Below, in pieces: positions 1 through 6,024 of a DNA stretch of 7,813 bases. The DNA is from an uncultured Porphyromonadaceae bacterium. GTDB lineage: Bacteria > Bacteroidota > Bacteroidia > Bacteroidales > Muribaculaceae. The stretch lies in the NCBI GenBank assembly GCA_947174735.1, contig CAMWKC010000095.1:1-7813 (forward strand), given 5' to 3'. How positions within the stretch are numbered: position 1 is the stretch's first letter; the number at the start of each line of letters is the position of its first letter. The position numbers and the translations under genes are program-made. The notes below the pieces were generated by a model. It made no database searches. It was given only the letters and a program-made list of their open reading frames with translations, and was not told where the DNA came from.

Positions 1-488
1 TTCTTCGCCATATCGAACGTAATGCAGTGCTGCTGTTTATGATACCGGCGGATTCAGATGACATAAAACGGGATTACGAAATACTACTCAAAGAACTGCA
101 TGAATTCAACCCCGAGCTTGATGACAAATGTAAGGTTCTTGCCATATCGAAATCGGATATGCTTGATGAGGAGTTACGCGAAGGAATCACGCTTGAACTC
201 CCGGAGGGTGTACCTATGGTCTTTATTTCGGCCGTGACAGGTATGGGACTTAGCGAGCTTAAAGACTTGCTGTGGCGTGAAATCAACTCAGAGGCGAATA
301 TGGCTGCTTCGACTATAACCCACCGGCCTCTTGACCGCCGTCACCGTGTGGAAGAAGAAGATGAGTTTATATTTGACCAGCCTGAAACAGACGACAGTTA
401 CGATGAACAGGAGCTTCTTACCGATGAGGACTGGAATGAGGAATTCTGGGACGAAGAGGATAGTGTGAACGGACCCGACAATAAGTAA
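1..488 (+). CDS. obgE: GTPase ObgE/CgtA, C-terminal part (5' end outside window)
   Basis: This is the 3' part of the Obg-family GTPase, which associates with the large ribosomal subunit and the stringent response. The reading frame is open from base 3 (LRHIERN...), so the gene began before the window; the GTG at 27 is internal. The visible 161 residues cover the end of the G domain. The G4 motif is SKSD (147-158, a variant of NKxD) and the G5 motif is SAV (228-236), followed by GMGLSELKDLLW. After the G domain comes a strongly acidic tail rich in D and E, ending at the TAA at 486-488. The stretch FMIPADSDD and the acidic tail are as I remember them from Bacteroidetes Obg proteins. The Obg fold and the G1-G3 motifs lie upstream and are not visible. 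The acyltransferase gene starts 21 bases downstream in the same frame, consistent with one transcript. Confidence 0.95.
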   Translation, partial: LRHIERNAVLLFMIPADSDDIKRDYEILLKELHEFNPELDDKCKVLAISKSDMLDEELREGITLELPEGVPMVFISAVTGMGLSELKDLLWREINSEANMAASTITHRPLDRRHRVEEEDEFIFDQPETDDSYDEQELLTDEDWNEEFWDEEDSVNGPDNK

Positions 489-509
489 CCCCAAAGCAGA
501 TACATAAAC

Positions 510-1373
510 TTGGAAGAGAAAAAACAGCGCGAACTGCTGAAACTTGATCTCCACGATATACTGCGCCGGCGTGTGGGCGGCTGGAAAGGCCGTCTCATAC
601 CCGGCGCCCTTATTTCAAGTCTTGAACGACTGATACGACAGGACAGACTTAACGAACTTCTGGAGATTTCCTATCCTGCCGAAGGTTCGGCATTCTCAAC
701 GGCTATACTTAAAGAACTTGACATCTCGGTGACAATTGAAGGCACTGAGAACATACCTGCGGGCAAACGCCTGATATTCGCCTCCAATCATCCTTTAGGG
801 GGTCTGGACGGAATCACTCTTATCAAAGTTCTCGGAGAGATGTACGGTGACGATAAGATCAGGTTTCTTGTCAACGATATGCTGATGAACGTCGAACCGC
901 TTCAAAATGTATTCCTGCCTATCAATAAATACGGCTCACAGGGTCGTGAAGCGGCCAAAGCTATAAATGCGGCCTATGCTTCCGACATGCAGATAGCCGT
1001 ATTTCCGGCCGGTCTCGTATCACGCCTGCACGACGACGGCACCATAGCCGACCTTATGTGGCAGAAAGCTTTTGTAGCTAAAGCTATCGAATACGAACGT
1101 GACATCGTGCCCGTACGTTTTGTGGCACTCAATACACCACGTTTCTACCGTATGGCCCGCCGCCGTAAACGTCTTGGTATTAAAGTCAATCTTGAACAGG
1201 TTCTCCTGCCCTCGGAAGTCTGCAAGGCACAAGGCTCTAAATTCAGGATAATATTCGGACGTCCGGTAAGCTGGCAATCGTTACGCGACACCGCACGGAG
1301 TCCGCTCCGTCTCGCCGCCGATATACGTGAAGCGGTCTACAGTCTGGAGAAACCTGAAAGGATTGGGAATTAA
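510..1373 (+). CDS. PlsC/hemolysin-type acyltransferase (lysophospholipid acyltransferase superfamily), TTG start
   Basis: This 287-residue protein belongs to the glycerolipid acyltransferase superfamily (PF01553-like). Such enzymes transfer an acyl chain to a lipid or lipid-like acceptor at the inner face of the cytoplasmic membrane. Visible motifs are NHPLGGLDG (residues 93-101, catalytic H94 and D100), RFLVNDMLMN (118-127), LPINKYGSQ (137-144), FPAGLVSR (165-172) and IVPVRF (199-204). The H-x5-D spacing and FPAG motif resemble the hemolysin/OlsB-like branch rather than classical PlsC (H-x4-D, FPEG). The substrate could be a lysophosphatidate, an aminolipid (glycine or ornithine lipid) or a lipid A-type acceptor; I cannot tell which. 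There is no clear membrane span. The start is TTG at 510: no ATG occurs before about residue 111, and homologous-looking sequence begins around residue 13, before the alternative GTG at 573. It lies 21 bases after obgE and its stop overlaps the yidC promoter. Confidence 0.85.
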   Translation: MEEKKQRELLKLDLHDILRRRVGGWKGRLIPGALISSLERLIRQDRLNELLEISYPAEGSAFSTAILKELDISVTIEGTENIPAGKRLIFASNHPLGGLDGITLIKVLGEMYGDDKIRFLVNDMLMNVEPLQNVFLPINKYGSQGREAAKAINAAYASDMQIAVFPAGLVSRLHDDGTIADLMWQKAFVAKAIEYERDIVPVRFVALNTPRFYRMARRRKRLGIKVNLEQVLLPSEVCKAQGSKFRIIFGRPVSWQSLRDTARSPLRLAADIREAVYSLEKPERIGN

Positions 1374-1392
1374 AAAATATTTCTTACCTTTG
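1363..1392 (+). promoter_or_regulatory. Promoter of the yidC cluster (Bacteroidetes type)
   Basis: TTG at 1363-1365 (-33 element) is followed after 19 bases by TACCTTTG at 1385-1392, a full match to TAnnTTTG (-7 element). This is the primary sigma factor pattern of Bacteroidetes. The -33 element lies inside the last codons of the acyltransferase gene. Transcription would start near 1399, giving a leader of roughly 70 bases before the yidC ATG. No Shine-Dalgarno sequence is seen in that leader. Confidence 0.8.
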
Positions 1393-1466
1393 CAGTTTGA
1401 AATAACAATACCAACATCTTTAAACATAATACTCTGGCCCACCACGCTACAACAGCCTGACAACTT

Positions 1467-3554
1467 ATGGATAAGAACACCATCTCCGGCCTTATACTAA
1501 TGGCCGTAGTCTTTTTCGCCTTCATGTGGCTATCGCCCAAGGACAACCCGTCGGCGGAGAGTGCCGACACCGACAAGACCGAACAGGCCGCCGTACCCGT
1601 TCCAACCTCGATAGATTCCCTTTCCTCCAACGAACGGGAATGGCTGGTCAGAAACGTACAGCAATACGGAGAGTCAATGACTCTCAGTGACGGTCGCCGT
1701 GTCTCTGTGCTTAATCAGGGCGCACTTCATGTTACTGTTGACGGTAACGAAGTGACAGGTACATTTACTGTAGATGGCCGTATTATTCCACTCGAACAGG
1801 CTCTTGCAGGACATCTGGACGGTTTCGGTGTCAAGGAGCAGTGTGCCGCTATCGCCGCTCTGCGCGATGCAACGACCAATATCGGCCGTTTCGGTGCTTT
1901 TGCCCGTTTTCTCAATGGTAATGATTCGGTACTTACTCTCGAAAATGATGTACTTGCCCTGCAGTTAAATGCGAAGAGCGGTTCGATAACCCGTGCCGAG
2001 CTGAAAAAATACGATACCGAATATAACTCCGACGAGACAAAACGTGAACGCCGCAAAGTCGTTATATTCGAAGGCAATTCAAATTCGTTTGATTTTCAGT
2101 TACCGCTTCCGCAGCCGGTAAGTTCTGCCAATCTCTATTTTACTCCCCGTGTACTGAATGATTCGACAGTGCTTATGGCTCTTGAAATGTCGCCTTCTTC
2201 TTACTGGGGTATAGAGTACACTCTGCCTAAGGGTGACTCTTATGTAGTACGTATGCGTGTAGTGCAGAAGAACATGGCTGCGATAGCACAGTCTAATAAC
2301 CGTAACCTCGGTTTAACATGGACTCAGGACATGCACCGTCAGGAAAAAGGACGTATGTTCGAAGAACGCAACTCAGGTCTGTACTATAAATATGCCGGCG
2401 GGTCAGTTGAGAATCTGTCGGAAAATAAAAACGATTCCGAACAACGCAAGGCTAAAATAAAATGGATAGGTTTCAAAAATCAGTTCTTCTCGTCAGTACT
2501 TGTTTCCGACCGTCCGTTCAATACAGCTGACTTTGAATCACAGATACTGAAAGGAAGCGATTATCTTAAGACTCTCAGTACTGAAGCCATAGTGAACGAT
2601 TATGACTGGAATGTGGAGTCTCCTGCTTCATTCAGTCTGTTTATCGGTCCTAATCTTTATCCGCTTCTGTCGTCGCTTGACAAGACCATAGATGCAGGCG
2701 AAGACCTGAAACTGACCCGTCTTATACCTCTCGGATGGAGTATATTCCGTTGGATAAACACAGGTATCGTCATACCTCTGTTTAATTTCCTCGGTTCATT
2801 TATCAGTAACTACGGTATCATTATCCTGCTGCTGACCATCTTTATCAAGCTTATTCTTTTCCCGCTCACTTATAAGAGCTACCGCTCGTCGGCTGTAATG
2901 CGTATTTTAGCACCTGACATAAAAGCCATAAATGACAAATATCCCGGTCAGGAAAACGCTATGAAACGTCAGCAGAAAACAATGGCTCTGTATTCGCAAG
3001 CCGGTGCCAATCCTATGTCGGGCTGTCTGCCTATGCTGTTGCAGATGCCTATTCTGTTCGCCATGTTCTCTTTCTTCCCTTCGGCTATAGAACTGCGCGG
3101 ACAGAGTTTCCTGTGGGCACACGACCTTGCCGCACCTGACGCCATAATATCATGGAGCGGCAACATACCGTTGGTGACAGAATACTTCGGCAATCATATC
3201 TCTCTGTTCTGTCTGCTGATGACAATCACCAATATACTGTACACACGTATAAACATGCAGAACTCTCCCGGTCAGATGCCGGGTATGAAAGTAATGATGT
3301 ACATCATGCCTTTGTTCTTCATGGTCTTCTTCAATAACTACGCAGCCGGTCTGAGCTATTACTACTTCCTGTCGCTGCTTATAACAATACTTCAGACATA
3401 CGCTATACGTATGATGATAAAGGAGAAAGATGTGCGTGCGAAAATGGCTGAGAACGCCAAGAAACCCAAGAAGAAATCCGGCTTTATGGCACGTCTCGAA
3501 GAGGCACAGCGTCAGCAGCAGGAGATGATGCGCCAGCAACAGCGCAAACGCTGA
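1467..3554 (+). CDS. yidC: Membrane protein insertase YidC
   Basis: YidC/Oxa1 insertase: it inserts and folds inner-membrane proteins alone or with SecYEG. The protein has 695 residues. A membrane anchor lies at about 7-23 and is preceded by the typical MDKNTI start. A large periplasmic domain spans about 25-425. The Oxa1 core begins at about 430, with hydrophobic segments near 431-468, 519-540, 574-596 and 608-645. MRILAPDI (478-485) aligns by eye with the E. coli MRMLQPKI segment, placing R479 at the conserved groove arginine (E. coli R366). GCLPMLLQMPILFAMF (519-534) is the family signature. The tail is basic and glutamine-rich (KKPKKK, QRQQQ), as expected for ribosome contact. As far as I recall, Bacteroides YidC is nearer 600-620 residues; the surplus lies at about 50-155. 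The ATG start is supported by the anchor and upstream promoter. The next gene follows after 29 bases. Confidence 0.96.
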   Translation: MDKNTISGLILMAVVFFAFMWLSPKDNPSAESADTDKTEQAAVPVPTSIDSLSSNEREWLVRNVQQYGESMTLSDGRRVSVLNQGALHVTVDGNEVTGTFTVDGRIIPLEQALAGHLDGFGVKEQCAAIAALRDATTNIGRFGAFARFLNGNDSVLTLENDVLALQLNAKSGSITRAELKKYDTEYNSDETKRERRKVVIFEGNSNSFDFQLPLPQPVSSANLYFTPRVLNDSTVLMALEMSPSSYWGIEYTLPKGDSYVVRMRVVQKNMAAIAQSNNRNLGLTWTQDMHRQEKGRMFEERNSGLYYKYAGGSVENLSENKNDSEQRKAKIKWIGFKNQFFSSVLVSDRPFNTADFESQILKGSDYLKTLSTEAIVNDYDWNVESPASFSLFIGPNLYPLLSSLDKTIDAGEDLKLTRLIPLGWSIFRWINTGIVIPLFNFLGSFISNYGIIILLLTIFIKLILFPLTYKSYRSSAVMRILAPDIKAINDKYPGQENAMKRQQKTMALYSQAGANPMSGCLPMLLQMPILFAMFSFFPSAIELRGQSFLWAHDLAAPDAIISWSGNIPLVTEYFGNHISLFCLLMTITNILYTRINMQNSPGQMPGMKVMMYIMPLFFMVFFNNYAAGLSYYYFLSLLITILQTYAIRMMIKEKDVRAKMAENAKKPKKKSGFMARLEEAQRQQQEMMRQQQRKR

Positions 3555-3583
3555 AGCATAACGGCATCAAAACTCTCCGACCG

Positions 3584-4432
3584 ATGAAACGCCTGAAGAC
3601 TATCCGCATCGTGCTGGCGACCCTATTCTTAGGCGCCGCCATAGCCTATGTCTGCATCGGTCCGAAAGCTTCTGCATTAGCGCCTGTTGCTGTACAGGCA
3701 CAAATTGTACCGTCAGCACTCGGTGTCACACTCGGAGCCACATTACTGTGGCTTACTCTTACGTTTCTGTTCGGTCGCGTCTATTGCGCTACCGCCTGTC
3801 CGGTCGGTACCCTGCTCGACTGTGCTTTATGGCTGCGCCGCTGTGTTCAGCCTAACGGTACACGTCGGCGTCTGGGTGCCGGTCCTCCTTTCAGATACCG
3901 CCATGCACGACGGGCCCGCTGGGAAATTCTGCTGGCCTATATCGTATGTCTGGTGTTAGGCGTGGGAGTGGTCCCTATGCTTATCGAGCCGTGGCATGTA
4001 TTCTGCAATGTCGCGGCTCTCACTCATCCTTCACAGGCGGCTGCTCCGTGGCTGCAGTTAGGTATATCAGGTGTGACCGGTCTGTTAGCCGGGGGTATAA
4101 CCGCTCTCGGCATAATCTTGTCAGGATTATTTTGGGGACGTGAATTCTGCACCGTGGTCTGTCCTGTAGGTACAATTTTAGCCGCTGCCACAAACTATTC
4201 TTTCTATCACATTGAGATTGATCCCGACCGTTGTATCAACTGCTTTGAGTGTGAGCATAGCTGTCCTTCTTCATGTATAAAGGTAGTGAGCCGTCTTGTT
4301 GACGACACACGCTGTGTACGTTGTATGGAGTGTATAGCACGTTGTCCCAACGACGCCATACGATTGCAGCTTAACCGTAAACGTCCTGCCACACCTTTGT
4401 TCATACGTCACGTCACTTCCACTCCATCCTGA
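3584..4432 (+). CDS. NapH-like integral membrane 4Fe-4S polyferredoxin
   Basis: This 282-residue membrane iron-sulfur protein belongs to the NapH/RdxA-type family, whose members pass electrons between quinol or soluble donors and redox partners. Hydrophobic segments lie near residues 7-25, 45-65, 114-135 and 155-185. Two C-x3-CP motifs follow membrane spans: YCATACP (C68, C72) and FCTVVCP (C189, C193), both within G-R-x-[YF/EF]-C contexts typical of the family. Two 4Fe-4S ferredoxin motifs sit in the soluble C-terminus: C217, C220, C223, C227-P and C244, C247, C250, C254-P. All eight ligands are present, so two clusters are expected. No nap, nos, ccoG-type or rnf partner gene is visible, so the electron donor and acceptor are unknown. 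It sits 29 bases after yidC and 33 bases before thyA, probably in one operon. The fold assignment is firm; the physiological role is not. Confidence 0.85.
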   Translation: MKRLKTIRIVLATLFLGAAIAYVCIGPKASALAPVAVQAQIVPSALGVTLGATLLWLTLTFLFGRVYCATACPVGTLLDCALWLRRCVQPNGTRRRLGAGPPFRYRHARRARWEILLAYIVCLVLGVGVVPMLIEPWHVFCNVAALTHPSQAAAPWLQLGISGVTGLLAGGITALGIILSGLFWGREFCTVVCPVGTILAAATNYSFYHIEIDPDRCINCFECEHSCPSSCIKVVSRLVDDTRCVRCMECIARCPNDAIRLQLNRKRPATPLFIRHVTSTPS

Positions 4433-4465
4433 CCATCTCGTGTCAATTTCCAAATTCTGCTTAAC

Positions 4466-5263
4466 ATGCGTCCATATCTTGCGCTCCTCACCCATATTCT
4501 TGAAAACGGTGTCCGTAAAGATGACCGTACCGGCACCGGCACCATATCTACATTCGGTTACCAGATGCGTTTTGACCTTGAACAGGGATTCCCTCTGCTC
4601 ACTACGAAAAAGGTGCATTTGAAGAGTATAATACACGAACTCCTGTGGTTTCTTGCCGGTGATACCAATGTGCACACTCTACAACGTGAAGGAGTGCGTA
4701 TCTGGAATGAATGGGCAGACCCGGATACAGGTGATTTAGGCCATATTTACGGTTATCAGTGGCGTTCATGGCCCGATTATAAGGGCGGCTCTATCGACCA
4801 GATTACGCAGGCTGTAGAGACTATACGCCACAATCCTGATTCACGACGCATTATTGTCAGTGCATGGAATGTAGCCGACCTCGATAACATGAATCTGCCA
4901 CCCTGTCACGCACTGTTTCAGTTCTACGTCGCACAAGGCCGTCTATCCTGTCAGCTTTATCAGCGCAGTGCGGATTGTTTCCTCGGCGTACCATTCAACA
5001 TAGCTTCATACGCCTTACTCACCATGATGATGGCACAGGTCACGGGTCTACGCCCCGGCGAGTTCATACACACACTTGGCGACGCACACATTTATACCAA
5101 TCATCTCGAACAGGTACGTACCCAGCTCACCCGCGAACCGCGCCCCCTCCCCCGTATGCACCTTGACCCTGCTGTCACTGACATATTTGCCTTTCGTCCT
5201 GATCATTTCCGGCTCGAAGGTTACAACCCTCACCCTGCCCTTCACGGCACGGTTTCAGTGTGA
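4466..5263 (+). CDS. thyA: Thymidylate synthase ThyA
   Basis: Cytosolic folate-dependent thymidylate synthase: it converts dUMP and methylene-tetrahydrofolate to dTMP and dihydrofolate. The 265 residues closely match the 264 of E. coli ThyA, so the protein is full length. Visible functional residues are R21 in DDRTGTGT, R127/R128 in [11 protein letters not shown], the nucleophile C147 in [11 protein letters not shown]167 in YQRS, D170, N178 in [10 protein letters not shown] and H208/Y210 in GDAHIY. Each is offset by one from the E. coli numbering. The C-terminus ends in V, with GTVSV, near the position of the flexible E. coli tail. The ATG at 4466 gives the family's usual N-terminus (MRPYLALL). 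It is the last gene of the yidC cluster. In many bacteria folA follows thyA; here a repeat array begins four bases after the stop and no folA is present in the window. Confidence 0.98.
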   Translation: MRPYLALLTHILENGVRKDDRTGTGTISTFGYQMRFDLEQGFPLLTTKKVHLKSIIHELLWFLAGDTNVHTLQREGVRIWNEWADPDTGDLGHIYGYQWRSWPDYKGGSIDQITQAVETIRHNPDSRRIIVSAWNVADLDNMNLPPCHALFQFYVAQGRLSCQLYQRSADCFLGVPFNIASYALLTMMMAQVTGLRPGEFIHTLGDAHIYTNHLEQVRTQLTREPRPLPRMHLDPAVTDIFAFRPDHFRLEGYNPHPALHGTVSV

Positions 5264-5267
5264 TAAA

Positions 5268-5461
5268 GTTATCGGAGTTATCGGAATTATCCGAATTATC
5301 GGAATCATCGGAGTTATCAGAATTATCAGAATTATCCGAGTTATCGGAGTTATCGGATTATATCCGATAACTCCGATAATTCCGATAGCTCTGATGATTC
5401 CGATAACTCCGATGATTCCGATAATTCCGAAAAATCCGATTACTCGGAAAAACCGGATAAA
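5268..5461. repeat. Mirror-symmetric tandem array of 9-bp units (10 forward, 11 inverted)
   Basis: Ten contiguous forward units of the form (G/A)TTATCGGA occupy 5268-5357. A 5-base spacer (TTATA) at 5358-5362 follows. Eleven contiguous inverted units of the form TCCGATAA(C/T) fill 5363-5461, the outermost three or four being degenerate. No unit has gained or lost a base. Pairing the arms around base 5360 gives 77 identities in 90 positions by my count, and unpaired positions include several that would be G-U wobbles in RNA. The central 9-bp units pair perfectly with a three-base loop. The array starts four bases after the thyA stop, so it would form a very long hairpin in the thyA mRNA 3' end and a possible cruciform in DNA. 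I do not recognise it as a named repeat family. It may act as terminator, mRNA stabiliser or protein-binding array. Confidence 0.95.
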
Positions 5462-5463
5462 TC

Positions 5464-5502
5464 CAACAAAATAGCCGCGACGTCTCACGACGTCACGGCT
5501 AT
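5464..5502 (-). terminator. Intrinsic terminator of the minus-strand small RNA
   Basis: Read on the minus strand, 5502-5471 forms a 13-position stem (ATAGCCGTGACGT with ACGTCGCGGCTAT, one mismatch) around a 6-base loop. It is followed immediately by the T-rich tract TTTTGTT. On the plus strand the same stem is followed by TGCACTTTG, a poor terminator tail, which supports minus-strand function. It may still impede plus-strand transcripts leaving the thyA array. Confidence 0.8.
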
Positions 5503-5634
5503 TGCACTTTGAATAACTGAGTAAATCAGTTCCCTAATAATTAATTTACACCTAATTATCCGTTCTTGTGTCTTGCTTAAGGGAAAGCTGACCCTCCGCT
5601 ACTCTGCGGACTGAGTCGCTACCCAACTGTTCTA
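5464..5634 (-). ncRNA. Candidate small non-coding RNA, about 170 nt, family unassigned
   Basis: The minus strand carries a complete transcription unit with no sensible reading frame. It has a consensus promoter (5640-5670), an expected start near 5632-5635, and an intrinsic terminator ending at about 5464. Predicted 5' structure: a bulged rod at 5581-5624. On the RNA this is GGG, AGC, GACUC, UCCGC, a loop AGAGUA, then GCGGA, GGGUC, GCU and CCC, giving 16 pairs with small bulges. Further possible hairpins are an AU-rich one (AUAAUUA with UAAUUAU) and AACUGA-UUUAC-UCAGUU, before the terminator stem. An alternative GCUU-UCCCUU-AAGC hairpin competes with the base of the rod. The RNA lacks an obvious 5'-3' closing stem as in typical 6S RNA and a GGAA-capped helix as in SRP RNA. 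I cannot assign it; a Bacteroidales-specific Rfam family is possible. Confidence 0.6.
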
Positions 5635-5639
5635 TGCTG

Positions 5640-5670
5640 CAAAGTTAATACTTCTTTAAACTGTCTGCAA
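5640..5670 (-). promoter_or_regulatory. Promoter of the minus-strand small RNA
   Basis: On the minus strand, TTG (5670-5668) is followed after 20 bases by TAACTTTG (5647-5640), a full TAnnTTTG match. The bases just upstream are A/T-rich, like an UP element. The predicted start is near 5632-5635. No protein start follows in a suitable frame, so the product is most simply an RNA. Confidence 0.75.
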
Positions 5671-5701
5671 TTTTTTAATCAATCTTTATCGTTATTATAT
5701 T

Positions 5702-5737
5702 TTTAAATCGTTTTAAATTTACGCAAACGTTTTAAAA
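5702..5737. promoter_or_regulatory. Two candidate LacI/PurR-type operators
   Basis: Two CG-centred imperfect palindromes lie 19 bases apart. One is TTTAAATCGTTTTAAA (5702-5717). The other is ACGCAAACGTTTTAAA (5721-5736), with a perfect AAACGTTT core. The second matches most fixed positions of the E. coli PurR box as I remember it (ANGCAANCGNTTNCNT). A central CG step is typical of operators bent by the LacI-family hinge helix. The pair lies between the divergent promoters of the small RNA and the LacI-family gene, about 30 bases upstream of the small RNA -33 element. Binding is inferred, not shown. Confidence 0.4.
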
Positions 5738-5882
5738 CAGTCTTATTTACCCATTGATTTCACACTTTCTTCATCTAAAGCAACTGTTAACAAAAAATAA
5801 GCAAACAGACTGAAATACCTCAAACCAACTACCATGTAACAGACAAAATTATACAGGACAGACATAATAATTGTATTTTCTA
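5738..5882. other. AT-rich spacer with no recognised element
   Basis: Apart from the candidate operators at its left edge and the regulator promoter at its right edge, I see no gene, repeat or convincing structure in this AT-rich stretch. One CAAAATTA (5844-5851) matches the minus-strand -7 pattern but has no -33 partner at the right distance. Confidence 0.5.
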
Positions 5883-5913
5883 TTGTACATGCCATTTTTT
5901 AGCATTATCTTTG
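5883..5913 (+). promoter_or_regulatory. Promoter of the LacI-family regulator gene
   Basis: TTG at 5883-5885 is followed after 20 bases by TATCTTTG at 5906-5913, a full TAnnTTTG match. The predicted start is near 5920, leaving a 5' leader of about 105 bases before the ATG at 6025. The leader is pyrimidine-rich near the start codon and has no Shine-Dalgarno sequence. Confidence 0.75.
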
Positions 5914-6024
5914 TGGTCATATAATAACCAGGGACTCTCCTCATTCACCTCTGTCTGTTATGTTCCCGGTAATCTGAGACACCTACCAGCCAAAATTTCA
6001 CCATCTACCATACATCCCTCCCCT

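Noticed and set aside
27..29. GTG as the start of obgE
   Set aside because: The frame is open to the window edge, and the residues before it (LRHIERNA) fit the Obg G domain, so the gene is truncated by the window.
3150..3539. Minus-strand open frame of 129 codons inside yidC
   Set aside because: It is a shadow of yidC, with no promoter and no recognisable protein features.
5268..5461. CRISPR array
   Set aside because: Units are 9 bp, contiguous, without unique spacers, and half are inverted. No cas genes are present.
5076..5474. Plus-strand open frame through the array encoding V-I-G / P-I-T tripeptide repeats
   Set aside because: It begins inside thyA in another frame, and its repetitive hydrophobic part simply reflects the 9-bp period with no stop codon in the unit. 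There is no start site or family similarity.
5255..5488. Minus-strand open frame with V-I-G repeats
   Set aside because: The start is a GTG inside the small RNA terminator stem. The open frame is a by-product of the inverted 9-bp units.
5844..5851. Minus-strand TAATTTTG as a second divergent promoter
   Set aside because: No TTG-like -33 element lies 19-21 bases upstream on that strand.
5914..5930. TGGT-N9-ACCA inverted repeat at the regulator transcription start
   Set aside because: The arms are only 4 bp and the interior is not symmetric. It could be chance, so it was not listed as an operator.
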